Of a stretch of 64,000 nt of DNA, positions 25,829 through 34,263 are shown piece by piece. Position 1 is the first letter of the stretch, and every line of letters starts with the position of its first letter. Position numbers and translations under genes: made by a program. This DNA comes from Cellulophaga algicola DSM 14237 (GTDB lineage: Bacteria; Bacteroidota; Bacteroidia; Flavobacteriales; Flavobacteriaceae): the NCBI RefSeq assembly GCF_000186265.1, contig NC_014934.1, positions 4,588,001 to 4,652,000 of the forward strand, given 5' to 3'. A model generated the notes under the pieces. It did not search any database, was not told the origin of the DNA, and saw nothing but the letters and a program-made list of their open reading frames with translations.

Positions 25829-27352
25829 TTATTTATTTGTTTCTAATTCTGATTTTGAATAGCGATTTGGAGCTAATATAGTATTTGGGTCTAGTTTGTT
25901 TTTTAATTTAAAAGCCAGACTCTCCTTCCAATTCAAGCGATCAACATATTCCTTTTGAAAAATGGTAGGTAATCGATAAGGATAGACACCTAATTCTAGA
26001 GAAAATTTCAGCAAATTTCTATATAAATTATGTGCATTCTCTACTTTTTCCTTTTCTGTTTTCTTAAATAAAATTGGTATTGTAGATGCTATAATATTTT
26101 CATTCTGAATGGTTAAAGTTACCATCGGTTCCATATGGAACGCTTCAAAAATTTTATAGATACCTGTCATATATTCATTTATAATATGCACTTTATAGGG
26201 TATAACTGGTGCAAACCATAGGATACCTATTTGGTCTTTTAAAGGATTGTATTTTTTATCTTCATCGGGTATCTCAGACAAAGAATATATTAAATTAAGT
26301 GGGTATCTAGAAGGTTTACCTTTTAAAATAGAGAAGCCTTCTTTTATTTTTTTTAAGTCTTCTGAAGCAACAAATAGCTTGCCTAGCCAACTTTTATTTA
26401 ATATGATATTGTCTGAAGAAATAAAACGTTTTTTTGTTCCAATACCTTTTAAAGCTCTTTTTATATCTTTTTGAATAGTAGCTCTAATACCTTTTGGTCC
26501 ATAAATGGCTCCCATCACAGTCCAATCTTCTAACCGGTGCTTTGCCTTTAATAACTGTAGTCTATCTTCTGAACAATACCCTTGTTCTTCTAAAAGATAA
26601 TTAGTTTTCATCGCTAACATCCTTCGGGTATTCATAAGATTAATACCTGAAATAAACCCTTTATAGGTTTCTTTTATTTTCTTTAATTTTAATAAACAAT
26701 CGTTGAGGTCATCCGTAGAAATAGACATCATAAACATCACAATTTTATCAGGTGTACGTTCTAGTTTTATGGTCATCTCATAAACAACTCCAAAATTAGA
26801 TTGAAAGAATATATAATCGAAATTAGGGCCAACTCCCCATTTATGATGCTTATCTAATTGTGATAACCCTAATTGTGCAAAGGGAGATTCATAAGTGCTC
26901 CCATCCGGTAAAATGGCTTTCAAAGAATGTACGGATGCTACATGATCATGAATTGGAGTTATTCCAAATCCCCGTTCTAAAGCGTTACCCATAATATTTG
27001 CCTCTGGCCCTGCACCTGTTACTGGCACCATATATTCATAAGAATTAGCTTTTAAAAAATTATAGAGTTTTTCTTGGGTTAACCCAGGCCCAAACGTCAG
27101 CAAGCCTTCATCCGCGTCAAAGTTTATTACCCCTGGCATCTTGGATAAGTTCATTACAATCTGGGTATTTTCATCTGATGGAAAACTACTCCCATACCCC
27201 CAATTATTACCTGATGAAACTGGATAAAAACTACACGTATTCTCTTTACAATAAGTTATAACCTCTTTTATCCCCTCTGTATTTTCAGGATAGACTATAT
27301 TTTTACTCGCAGATAGATTGTCTAAGCATCTTGATATTGTCTGTTTATGCAT
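25829..27352 (-). CDS. FAD-linked oxidase, vanillyl-alcohol oxidase / 4-cresol dehydrogenase type
   Basis: This 507-residue flavoenzyme has an N-terminal PCMH FAD-binding domain (about 15-205) with FYPVSSGNNWGYGSS and GNALERGFGITPIHDH, the latter very close to the GNA-x-x-RG-x-G-x-TP-x-x-DH motif of vanillyl-alcohol oxidase. A substrate/cap domain follows, and a C-terminal LDPNTILAPNRY tail. A Tyr-Arg pair at 459-460 (GVYPYR) matches the position of the phenolate-binding Tyr-Arg of VAO (recalled alignment). The family oxidises para-substituted phenols at the benzylic carbon. It overlaps the FeeM-like gene by 8 bp, so its substrate is probably the product of that enzyme (inference). No signal peptide, so cytosolic. 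Confidence 0.85.
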   Translation of the reverse strand: MHKQTISRCLDNLSASKNIVYPENTEGIKEVITYCKENTCSFYPVSSGNNWGYGSSFPSDENTQIVMNLSKMPGVINFDADEGLLTFGPGLTQEKLYNFLKANSYEYMVPVTGAGPEANIMGNALERGFGITPIHDHVASVHSLKAILPDGSTYESPFAQLGLSQLDKHHKWGVGPNFDYIFFQSNFGVVYEMTIKLERTPDKIVMFMMSISTDDLNDCLLKLKKIKETYKGFISGINLMNTRRMLAMKTNYLLEEQGYCSEDRLQLLKAKHRLEDWTVMGAIYGPKGIRATIQKDIKRALKGIGTKKRFISSDNIILNKSWLGKLFVASEDLKKIKEGFSILKGKPSRYPLNLIYSLSEIPDEDKKYNPLKDQIGILWFAPVIPYKVHIINEYMTGIYKIFEAFHMEPMVTLTIQNENIIASTIPILFKKTEKEKVENAHNLYRNLLKFSLELGVYPYRLPTIFQKEYVDRLNWKESLAFKLKNKLDPNTILAPNRYSKSELETNK

Positions 27353-27923
27353 GGTAATATTTATATATTGTTTGCCTAAATAAATTTGGGAAATTTTCAG
27401 AGTCTATTAAATCTAAATCACAATACATTAATTGTGCTGGAGCTTCTGATAGTTTTTCGTATTCTTTTTCAATACCGAGTTTGGTACAATTAAAAAAACT
27501 TTCATAAAAATTGCATGATTTTGGGTTTACAGAGAGAATTACATTAGTTACTCCCCTCTTTAAGCTTTCTGAACTAAGGAGTGAAAGTAAATTGAGTAGA
27601 TCATTATATCTTGGAATTTTTCTGCAATCTGCTAAAAGACAAACTTCTGCAACATACTCTTTTGCTTTTAGTAGTGCTGCTATTTCTTCGTCATATATAT
27701 CTGAGCTTGGCAACTCTTCTTTTTTAGAGCTAATAATAGCCGAACATGTGATGATAGGATCTAAATCCTTTTTGCCGTAAGCCCTAATAAAACTATGCTT
27801 TTTCACCCTATTTATGTGCGTATAGTCTCCTTCATCTATTAATTTTTTTAAATGATATGCTTTTTGAATAAGATTGTCGGTAGCTTCAAATTCTTCGTCT
27901 GTTAAAACTATTTTGAATTCCAT
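27345..27923 (-). CDS. FeeM-like N-acyl amino acid synthase (GNAT fold)
   Basis: This 192-residue protein resembles N-acyl amino acid synthases and autoinducer-synthase-like GNATs. It opens with an FEATDNLIQKAYHLK-type helix, has a central AEVCLLADCRKIPRYNDLLN strand-helix, and NVILSVNPKSCNFYESFFN, matching the VNP-x-x-x-x-FY motif of FeeM. Enzymes of this group transfer a fatty acyl group from acyl-ACP to an amino acid, classically tyrosine. The stop overlaps the flavoenzyme gene by 8 bp, a tightly coupled two-gene pathway. No acyl carrier protein gene is adjacent, so a housekeeping ACP would be needed. Confidence 0.6.
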   Translation of the reverse strand: MEFKIVLTDEEFEATDNLIQKAYHLKKLIDEGDYTHINRVKKHSFIRAYGKKDLDPIITCSAIISSKKEELPSSDIYDEEIAALLKAKEYVAEVCLLADCRKIPRYNDLLNLLSLLSSESLKRGVTNVILSVNPKSCNFYESFFNCTKLGIEKEYEKLSEAPAQLMYCDLDLIDSENFPNLFRQTIYKYYHA

Positions 27924-28199
27924 TTAATGCTGGTTTTTTTTACGTTAAATATGTAGTTTTTAATTCTATTAACTCCTTACCCTGCCCTTAGCAATAACAC
28001 CAATACAAAACGTATATTGTTATTTTTTTGTAGGTAAAAGAGTACACCCCTAAGATATATCATTATAAAGTGTCTCGTTCTAGGAATAGTTAAAGATTAT
28101 AAACAATATCCTCAAAAATTGTAATTTTTAAACATCTTCTGTAAAATCATAAAAGACTATATTCATACCTCGAAACTTAAATGTGGTAAAAAAGTTTTT

Positions 28200-29366
28200 A
28201 TGAAGTCAACCTTATTTTTCCTTCTATTACTGAGTGCACTAGAAGTTACCTACTGCCAAAGCTTATCTTCCAAAAAAGATTCCTATCTACAGATTGAAAT
28301 AGAAAATCCTATTTCGATGATCAGAAAAAATGAAACTATAACACTCTCTGCAGCAGTAATTAAAGCAAATTTTCCTATTGAAAGATTACAGTTAATTCAG
28401 ATAAAAGATCTAAAAAGTAATACTTTACTTCGTACTCAAGCTATCGATTATAATGAAGATGGAGTTCCTGAAGAATTTTTATTTCAGACTGATTTTGATC
28501 CTAATGAAAAAAAGAAATTTGAACTTTACATCATAGAGAAAGATTCTTTAATTACATCTAAAGTATATGCTACTTACATGCCTACAGAAGAAGGTATGGA
28601 AGATTTTACTTGGGAAAATGATTTTATTGGGTATCGTTTTTATGGCCAGGAGAGAGCGCTAAAACAAGGTACAGGGATTGCTATGGATGTTTGGTGTAAG
28701 CGTACTCCAGATTTCCTTACCGAAAAATGGTATGCCCCTTCGCAAAGTTATCATGTGGATACTGGTTATGGAGCAGATCATTACAACTCTGGAAAAAATC
28801 AAGGTTGTGGCGGCACTGGACTTTTAGCAAACGATTCCCTTTATTTTTCAAATGCTTTTTATGATTGGAAAATCATCGCAAACGGTCCTATTCGTACCGT
28901 TTTTGAATTGAAATTTACAGGGTGGACTTTAAATGATACTCTTATAGAAACCAAACGAGTAACATTGGATGCAGGCCACTATTTTAATAGAATTGAAAGT
29001 AGTTATTCTAATGACATTGCTGCGCTAGGCTATGCACCCGCCATAAGTTTTGTACAACGTAAGGATTCAGATACCAAAATTGAACAAGATTTGGGTTGGC
29101 TAGCCAGTTGGGAGTCTTTAGGAGAAGGCAAAGGAAATCTGGGTACTGGTTTCATTACCGTAGCGAGTGACATTGCGTCTATTGAAAAAATAAACAATCA
29201 TGTGGTTAGTATCCTCAAACCAAAACCTGAAGATACAATTACCTATTATACCGGAGCTGCTTGGGATGAATTTGGAGCTATCTCTTCTAAAGAAGCGTGG
29301 CTACACTATATTAAACAACAAGCGGAGTGTATTAAAAACCCTTGTATTATAAGTGTTAAACGCTAA
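28200..29366 (+). CDS. DUF4861 family secreted protein
   Basis: This 388-residue protein has a signal peptide (cleavage near CQS, residue 20). The DUF4861 domain fills most of the chain, with FTWENDFIGYRFYGQERAL, the HVDTGYGADHYNSGKNQGCG segment and GWLASWESLGEGKGNLGTGF near the C-terminus. DUF4861 proteins often occur in Bacteroidota polysaccharide utilisation loci beside lyases. The Gly/His/Cys-rich YHVDTGYGADHY stretch may be a catalytic or binding loop. Here no SusCD pair or glycosidase is nearby, so the role is open. It is transcribed alone, convergent with the next gene. Confidence 0.88.
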   Translation: MKSTLFFLLLLSALEVTYCQSLSSKKDSYLQIEIENPISMIRKNETITLSAAVIKANFPIERLQLIQIKDLKSNTLLRTQAIDYNEDGVPEEFLFQTDFDPNEKKKFELYIIEKDSLITSKVYATYMPTEEGMEDFTWENDFIGYRFYGQERALKQGTGIAMDVWCKRTPDFLTEKWYAPSQSYHVDTGYGADHYNSGKNQGCGGTGLLANDSLYFSNAFYDWKIIANGPIRTVFELKFTGWTLNDTLIETKRVTLDAGHYFNRIESSYSNDIAALGYAPAISFVQRKDSDTKIEQDLGWLASWESLGEGKGNLGTGFITVASDIASIEKINNHVVSILKPKPEDTITYYTGAAWDEFGAISSKEAWLHYIKQQAECIKNPCIISVKR

Positions 29367-29387
29367 AAAAGGCGTGGTACAAATTTT

Positions 29388-30011
29388 TTACTCCGTATTT
29401 TGAGTTTTTTTTAATTCTTTAATTGTTTGCATCATTTCTTTAGATAAACGCTTCTCTAAGTTGAGTAAATCTGAAGTCATTAATTCTATAATTCCATAAA
29501 AATCATATACAGAGGTAGATGAGTTTGTTGCAATCGCTTTGTTTAAAATTGATGTGCCGAAATCTATATAGGTTTGTTGATAAGTATAACTTTTTGATAT
29601 TTCTTGAATCAACTCAATATCATAATGCCTAATTACACCACTAATTTTTGAACTTTCAAAAGCCGTATTTTCAAGCCTTGCATATTGGAAACCAATCCAC
29701 CCTTTTAATTGATTATGTTTGAATTTATCATTCATATAAAATCTTGAAAATTTATCCTCTTCATTCATTGTTGGCAAAACACTATCCAACTGAACCTTTA
29801 TATTTTCGTGGTATTCAATAAATTCTACTATCAATTTCTGGTTATTCTCTAGTTCTTCTATAATACTATTTATAGATTTTTGTGTGTCCTTTTTCGTCTC
29901 TTTCTCGGCGTTAATATTACTAATATAAAAACCTAAAAAAACTCCAAAAGCTACAATCAGAAGCTCTAACACATACTTTAAAATAGTCTTAACTGCTTTA
30001 TTCATTCCCAA
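29388..30011 (-). CDS. single-helix membrane protein with coiled coil (DUF6090-like architecture)
   Basis: This 207-residue protein has a transmembrane helix at about 12-33 (YVLELLIVAFGVFLGFYIS). Charged helices rich in E/K/N/Q follow (SINSIIEELENNQKLIVEFI). The layout resembles the protein at 15020-15766 and DUF6090 proteins in general. Function unknown. The upstream DUF2185 gene ends 35 bp before its start, so it may share that transcript. Confidence 0.65.
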   Translation of the reverse strand: MGMNKAVKTILKYVLELLIVAFGVFLGFYISNINAEKETKKDTQKSINSIIEELENNQKLIVEFIEYHENIKVQLDSVLPTMNEEDKFSRFYMNDKFKHNQLKGWIGFQYARLENTAFESSKISGVIRHYDIELIQEISKSYTYQQTYIDFGTSILNKAIATNSSTSVYDFYGIIELMTSDLLNLEKRLSKEMMQTIKELKKTQNTE

Positions 30012-30046
30012 TTTTGATTACGTAATAAGTATTCTATCCTTGTGTC

Positions 30047-30328
30047 TTATCCAATTCTAAAAGGATTCCATTTTTCTCCAATTGCCTTACGCTCAGCTCT
30101 TACTCCTACTGGCATTTCAAATAATTGGTTTACGGTAGGATCTAATGCTACTGCATTCTCTAAAGAAATAATTTTAGCATCCTCTTCTGTATGGCTATTT
30201 TTTCCGCATAAAAATTGCCAGTCTCCATCACTGTCATGAGTAACAGATAAAACTGGATGACCATCTTTTAGAACATGATTACAGGTAAACACTGCTTTAT
30301 CTTTTGTATCTCTGAATTTAAATTCCAT
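30047..30328 (-). CDS. DUF2185 family protein (Imm33-like)
   Basis: This 93-residue soluble protein has the family pattern: a TCNHVLKDGHPVLSVTHDSD opening, then GDWQFLCGKN and a terminal region with VGVRAERKAIGEKW. DUF2185 proteins are small alpha/beta proteins, some of which serve as immunity proteins to polymorphic toxins; many are housekeeping orphans. No toxin gene is adjacent, so an immunity role is not supported here. The SRPBCC gene lies 14 bp upstream and is probably co-transcribed. Confidence 0.8.
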   Translation of the reverse strand: MEFKFRDTKDKAVFTCNHVLKDGHPVLSVTHDSDGDWQFLCGKNSHTEEDAKIISLENAVALDPTVNQLFEMPVGVRAERKAIGEKWNPFRIG

Positions 30329-30342
30329 TATTTTCTTCTCTT

Positions 30343-30843
30343 TTAACTTAATACATCACCTATTTTTTGTTCCATATGTTCAAACCAATAGGAATCATCT
30401 TCTGGTTTGAAAGAAAATTTTGTCAATAGACCCGTGCCAAGCATTATCCATGACATTATATTAATTGGTCTTATTTTTCTAGCACTTAAGGAGAATTTTT
30501 GTGTTTCGGTAATGATTGTGCCTTCTTTATTTTCTTCAAGCTTAATTATTGTTGTGTTCTTTATTCCTGCTTGATGACGAACAGTACGAAAGCATTTGTA
30601 GGTGGTACTCTCTATTATTTTACATTGAACCACATCTCCTTCACAGTCTTCTCCTGTATGAATTTCTATCCATTGATTTCCTTTTTCTAATGTAAAAGAA
30701 GCACTAACTTGATTATGATAACAGGGATCTTTCGTAAATTCTACGGTATATTTTGGATGCGTCAAATATTCCCAAATTTGAGCTGGTTGATATTTACTTT
30801 GAAATTGAACTATCGTTTTAGTATATTTCCTTTCCTCTTTCAT
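30343..30843 (-). CDS. SRPBCC/START-like ligand-binding protein
   Basis: This 166-residue protein has the SRPBCC layout: KTIVQFQSKYQPAQIWEYLT at the start, a six-stranded central part with TTIIKLEENKEGTIITETQ, and a long C-terminal helix (SYWFEHMEQKIGDVL). The helix-grip fold binds hydrophobic ligands. A truncated, stop-containing copy of its N-terminal region lies 1.9 kb away at 32733-32835. It is co-oriented with the DUF2185 gene 14 bp downstream. Confidence 0.72.
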   Translation of the reverse strand: MKEERKYTKTIVQFQSKYQPAQIWEYLTHPKYTVEFTKDPCYHNQVSASFTLEKGNQWIEIHTGEDCEGDVVQCKIIESTTYKCFRTVRHQAGIKNTTIIKLEENKEGTIITETQKFSLSARKIRPINIMSWIMLGTGLLTKFSFKPEDDSYWFEHMEQKIGDVLS

Positions 30844-31000
30844 TGCTGAAGCTTATCTATTTGGTTTATTTTTAAATTTTTAAATTAGTGGCTGATTAAT
30901 ATTTTTTGCAGCCATCTAATATTGAGTCTTTTGAACCCTTTATTTTTATTAGTAGTATTATAAAAGAGGTATTTGTTTATTCTCTTGTTAGACCCCCTTA

Positions 31001-31801
31001 TTAAATTTTCTCAACATATTTATCGCTAATCCACCCTCTCAACTTTTGATGGTCAAAAGCATAAGATATAGGAGATGAACATGCTTCATCATTTATGGCT
31101 TCATTTGAGATTTCTACATATAACCAGGTTCTTTCCTCATGATCATTCCCTCTATGTGCTGCCAAAACGTTGACCACGGCCCCTTTATATAATTTTGTTA
31201 TAATATTTGTTTGCTCTTCACACGTAAAAATTGCATGATGACTATTTAAATCTGCCGAAAACCGAACATTATAATTGTCTGTCGTAATACGCACTTCATA
31301 TGCCTCGTCTAGGAAATATGCAGGTAATAGTTCTAGCCGATAATTATCTTCATCATTATAATCATCGTGATTGTAGGAAACATAATTATTTTTAAGATGA
31401 ACTTCATCTGCAGCAAAATAAAAAACTCTATGAGAACCAAAAGGACTTTCTCCGCAACAATGATTGGTTACTGAATTTAAAATAAGTTTTGAAGCCTCAT
31501 TATTTTTTGAATCCATAAAATCGATGCTTACTACTCCAAACTCGTCTATCACTTTCTTATAGGCGCCATTAGTATTCAGGTGAACTCTCAAGCAATTACC
31601 TTCACCGCATCCGAAACTAAAAATATAATCCAAATCGCTATCATTGTCTACATCTATTAATTTGATTGAAAAATCTTCACTATGGTTCGCATAATTTTCC
31701 TGGTACTCTTTTATAATAGCCTCAATACTTTCAGATTCATCTTGAGCAACAATTAAAAATGGGAGGATAAGAAAAATACACACTAATTTAAATTTCATCA
31801 T
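31001..31801 (-). CDS. secreted protein with FG-GAP-like loop and C-terminal SH3-like domain
   Basis: This 266-residue protein has a signal peptide (cleavage near VAQ, residue 19). A DVDNDSDLDYIFSFGCG loop resembles the Ca2+-binding FG-GAP/VCBS type. Several cysteines (GEGNC, NHCCGESPFG) may form disulfides. The C-terminal SH3-like part contains IITKLYKGAVVNVLAA and ends LRGWISDKYVEKI. It belongs to a set of related secreted proteins in this window (39451, 43377, 45231, 59116). Function unknown; probably envelope-associated. Confidence 0.7.
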   Translation of the reverse strand: MMKFKLVCIFLILPFLIVAQDESESIEAIIKEYQENYANHSEDFSIKLIDVDNDSDLDYIFSFGCGEGNCLRVHLNTNGAYKKVIDEFGVVSIDFMDSKNNEASKLILNSVTNHCCGESPFGSHRVFYFAADEVHLKNNYVSYNHDDYNDEDNYRLELLPAYFLDEAYEVRITTDNYNVRFSADLNSHHAIFTCEEQTNIITKLYKGAVVNVLAAHRGNDHEERTWLYVEISNEAINDEACSSPISYAFDHQKLRGWISDKYVEKI

Positions 31802-31867
31802 ATTAAGTATAGGATATTATTAATAGCTTTTAAACGGACTCATAGACTTAATAGCTTAATAGCCCAA

Positions 31868-32554
31868 TTACTCCTTTTCTGCTAGGGCATAAAATTCATC
31901 CCATTGTAGAAGTTCAAAAGATGTACCTTTTATAAAAATATTTTTTGCTATTGCCTGTCCTAGAACTCGTACAGGAATTCCACGATATTTCCGAAACTTC
32001 CCCATTAATAGAGGCTTCAAAAGTGGCCAAACTTTTAACGAAATAGCCTGCGCAATTCCGTAACGGTTATGTGGCGTTAGAATCATGGAGGGTTGAAAGA
32101 TACTTAAGCGATCAAAATTTAACGCTTTTAGTTCCGCTACTAACTCGCCTTTAACTCTGAGGTAAAAAGATTTTGATTTAGGATTGATATCTACCGAAGC
32201 CAAAAGTTCAAAATGCTTGATACCAGAATTTTTACATGCTACAGCAAAATCTAGTACCGCTGTTTTATCAATTTTTATAAATTCTTCTTTACTAATTTTT
32301 GAAGGCTCCCCAACCCCTAAGGTGCAAATAGCTGCCGTATGGCCTTTTAAATAATTTTGGTAAGAACTCACATCCATGATATTAATTTTTTGCTGCTGCA
32401 CGGTTGCACCGCTTACATTTGGTATGGGACTTCTGCCCAGTATTGTTAACTGGGGTATGTTTTTTAATTGAAGTAACGCTTGTAAGGTTTCTGTACCCAC
32501 CGCACCACTTGCCCCTAACATTACTATTGCTGTTTGATTGGATTTTAAGGTCAT
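31868..32554 (-). CDS. NAD(P)-binding Rossmann-fold protein (atypical SDR, TIP30-like)
   Basis: This 228-residue protein has an N-terminal nucleotide-binding motif MLGASGAVGTETLQALL (GxxGxxG). The conserved ELLASVDINPKSKSFYLRVK holds the YxxxK-like pair, and LSIFQPSMILTP is typical of atypical short-chain dehydrogenases related to HTATIP2/NmrA proteins. It is probably a cytosolic oxidoreductase or nucleotide-sensing protein. It is monocistronic with no informative neighbours. Confidence 0.85.
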   Translation of the reverse strand: MTLKSNQTAIVMLGASGAVGTETLQALLQLKNIPQLTILGRSPIPNVSGATVQQQKINIMDVSSYQNYLKGHTAAICTLGVGEPSKISKEEFIKIDKTAVLDFAVACKNSGIKHFELLASVDINPKSKSFYLRVKGELVAELKALNFDRLSIFQPSMILTPHNRYGIAQAISLKVWPLLKPLLMGKFRKYRGIPVRVLGQAIAKNIFIKGTSFELLQWDEFYALAEKE

Positions 32555-32646
32555 AATACTATGCTATAAATAAGATGGTTGCAACGGTTATTTTAGCCTT
32601 TAAAGAATGCTTAATCATAGCAAATATAACCGAAAACTAATATACT

Positions 32647-32845
32647 TTTAACTCCAATGGGCTGTGAGCTCATCTACTCCTTTTGTAATGACTACATAAA
32701 ATTCTCCCTTTTTAAAATCTAGTAAAAATGGTTTTGGTGATGATAACAAGATCTTTTGTAAATTCTATTGTATATTTTGGATGCGTCAAATATTCCCAAA
32801 TTTGAGCTGGTTGCTATTTACTTTGAAATTGGAAAATTGTCTTCT
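32647..32845 (-). pseudogene. remnant of an SRPBCC-gene copy fused to another coding fragment
   Basis: Between about 32733 and 32830 the sequence is roughly 90 percent identical to the 5' part of the SRPBCC gene (compare 30717-30815). On the minus strand it reads KTIFQFQSK, stop, QPAQIWEYLTHPKYTIEFTK, then shifts frame after GATC. Beyond that, a second fragment in another frame reads FLLDFKKGEFYVVITKGVDE and ends LTAHWS plus stop near 32648. The first part is a broken partial duplication; the second is the tail of an unidentified gene. Confidence 0.7.
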
Positions 32846-32882
32846 AATATTTTTATTTAAAAACGTCTTTTAGCTTAAGACA

Positions 32883-33557
32883 TTAATCCCACCATAGGAA
32901 TAGTCTTTTGTATTCCACAATCATTTCTTCAAGTATTTCTATTTCGCCTACTCCTTGGTCTACTGAATCTGGGCAAAAATCATACACTTCTTGGGCAAAT
33001 AAGGACGCATCAGGAATTGAACTTTTAAATGTTAAATCTACCCAATCATAATCCGCACCTAATATTTCAATACCATACAGATCATCCCATTCTTTGAGTT
33101 TGGCTATAATATCTGAATTTTCTAAACCATAATTAATCCCATCTGTTTTCTGAATCCTCAGAATATCAAATTGGTCTGTAGATTTTATAATGGATAGTGT
33201 TGAAGGGCTTGTATAGCCATTTTCAGATAAGAAAATTAAATAACCATTCTTAAAAAGTTTATTTTTAGTATTCAAAATAATAGCATCAGATTGTCCTTCC
33301 AAAACTTTAAATGAAATACCATTTTGTTCTTGTAGACCCAATTTTATTTTCTCCCCCTTTTCTCCAACAGAATAACCTGGTTCTGCAGTTTCAAATTGAG
33401 TAAATTCCGTTGTTATACTTTGCTTCAATTCATTGAAAACTTCAGCATCAAAACCTACTTTCTTAAATAATAATTGTTCTGAATCTGAAAGATTTGATGG
33501 ATTTTCATTGCAACCAACAAACGCAATTAACAATAAAAGAACACCTATTTTTTTCAT
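32883..33557 (-). CDS. DUF4253 lipoprotein
   Basis: This 224-residue lipoprotein has lipobox FVGC (C16). The C-terminal half carries the DUF4253 signature: LKEWDDLYGIEILGADYDWV, followed by FAQEVYDFCPDSVDQG and a Trp-rich end (LFLWWD). The middle has FEIxRIQKTDGINYGL-like strands. DUF4253 proteins are widespread and uncharacterised, and most are cytosolic, so the lipid anchor is a lineage variation. Confidence 0.85.
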   Translation of the reverse strand: MKKIGVLLLLIAFVGCNENPSNLSDSEQLLFKKVGFDAEVFNELKQSITTEFTQFETAEPGYSVGEKGEKIKLGLQEQNGISFKVLEGQSDAIILNTKNKLFKNGYLIFLSENGYTSPSTLSIIKSTDQFDILRIQKTDGINYGLENSDIIAKLKEWDDLYGIEILGADYDWVDLTFKSSIPDASLFAQEVYDFCPDSVDQGVGEIEILEEMIVEYKRLFLWWD

Positions 33558-33704
33558 ATTTTTTTATCTAAAATTTATAAACTATAGGTTTTAATAAAAC
33601 AGTCCTTAAAAGACCAGTTCATTTAGGATAAGTAACTACCCTACGGTATAATTACCACTATAGAATACTATACTGTGGTGGTCTTTATGAAGCGTTTTTT
33701 GCTC

Positions 33705-34244
33705 CTAATTGTGACTAATTATAAAATAATCTGCTTGTAATAAAGGAGTTCTATTGTCAAATTCAAAATCAATGAACAGCGCATCATCCTCTTCTATTGT
33801 AATTTTCTTTGTACTTCTGCCTATTTCTCTTTTTGACTGATCATAAGCTTTCAATTTAATTTTACGATCAAAGGATTGGTTCGCGATTAGATAAACCGTT
33901 ACTTTTTTAATATTAGTAGTATCACTATAAATTTTTTCAGTACGCCCTATTTCGAAGGTTTTAGAAAAAATAGAGTCCGAAAGTACTTTGGCTTGATTGA
34001 TACTTTTATCATAGCCCGTAGTTAAGCCTTTAAAAGCTTCTCCAATACCTTCACTAGCAGATTCTAAAGCTTCCTTTCCGTCTGTTTTTAAAGCATCTCC
34101 AGCACCTTTTATTAATTTCGATTTAATGGAAACCATTGCATTTCCTTCTTCCTCTGCCTTTATTTTTTTCTCTTCTGTACTTAAACAAGAAGTCATTAAT
34201 AATGTTGATAATAAGGTGATAATCGTAATTTTATAATGTGTCAT
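33705..34244 (-). CDS. lipoprotein with Ala/Gly/Lys-rich linker, unknown
   Basis: This 179-residue lipoprotein has lipobox MTSC (C20). An amphipathic A/G/K/E-rich stretch (about 30-80, GAGDALKTDGKEALESASEG) is followed by a small beta domain (VTVYLIANQSFDRKIKLKAY). No family recognised. An IS1595-family element is inserted only 28 bp upstream of its ATG, so its own promoter was probably displaced and expression may be changed. Confidence 0.7.
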   Translation of the reverse strand: MTHYKITIITLLSTLLMTSCLSTEEKKIKAEEEGNAMVSIKSKLIKGAGDALKTDGKEALESASEGIGEAFKGLTTGYDKSINQAKVLSDSIFSKTFEIGRTEKIYSDTTNIKKVTVYLIANQSFDRKIKLKAYDQSKREIGRSTKKITIEEDDALFIDFEFDNRTPLLQADYFIISHN

Positions 34245-34263
34245 TTCAGTTTGGTTTACTATT

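Noticed and set aside
30047-30328. Immunity gene of a polymorphic toxin locus
   Set aside because: DUF2185 alone is not diagnostic; no toxin, delivery or Rhs gene is nearby.
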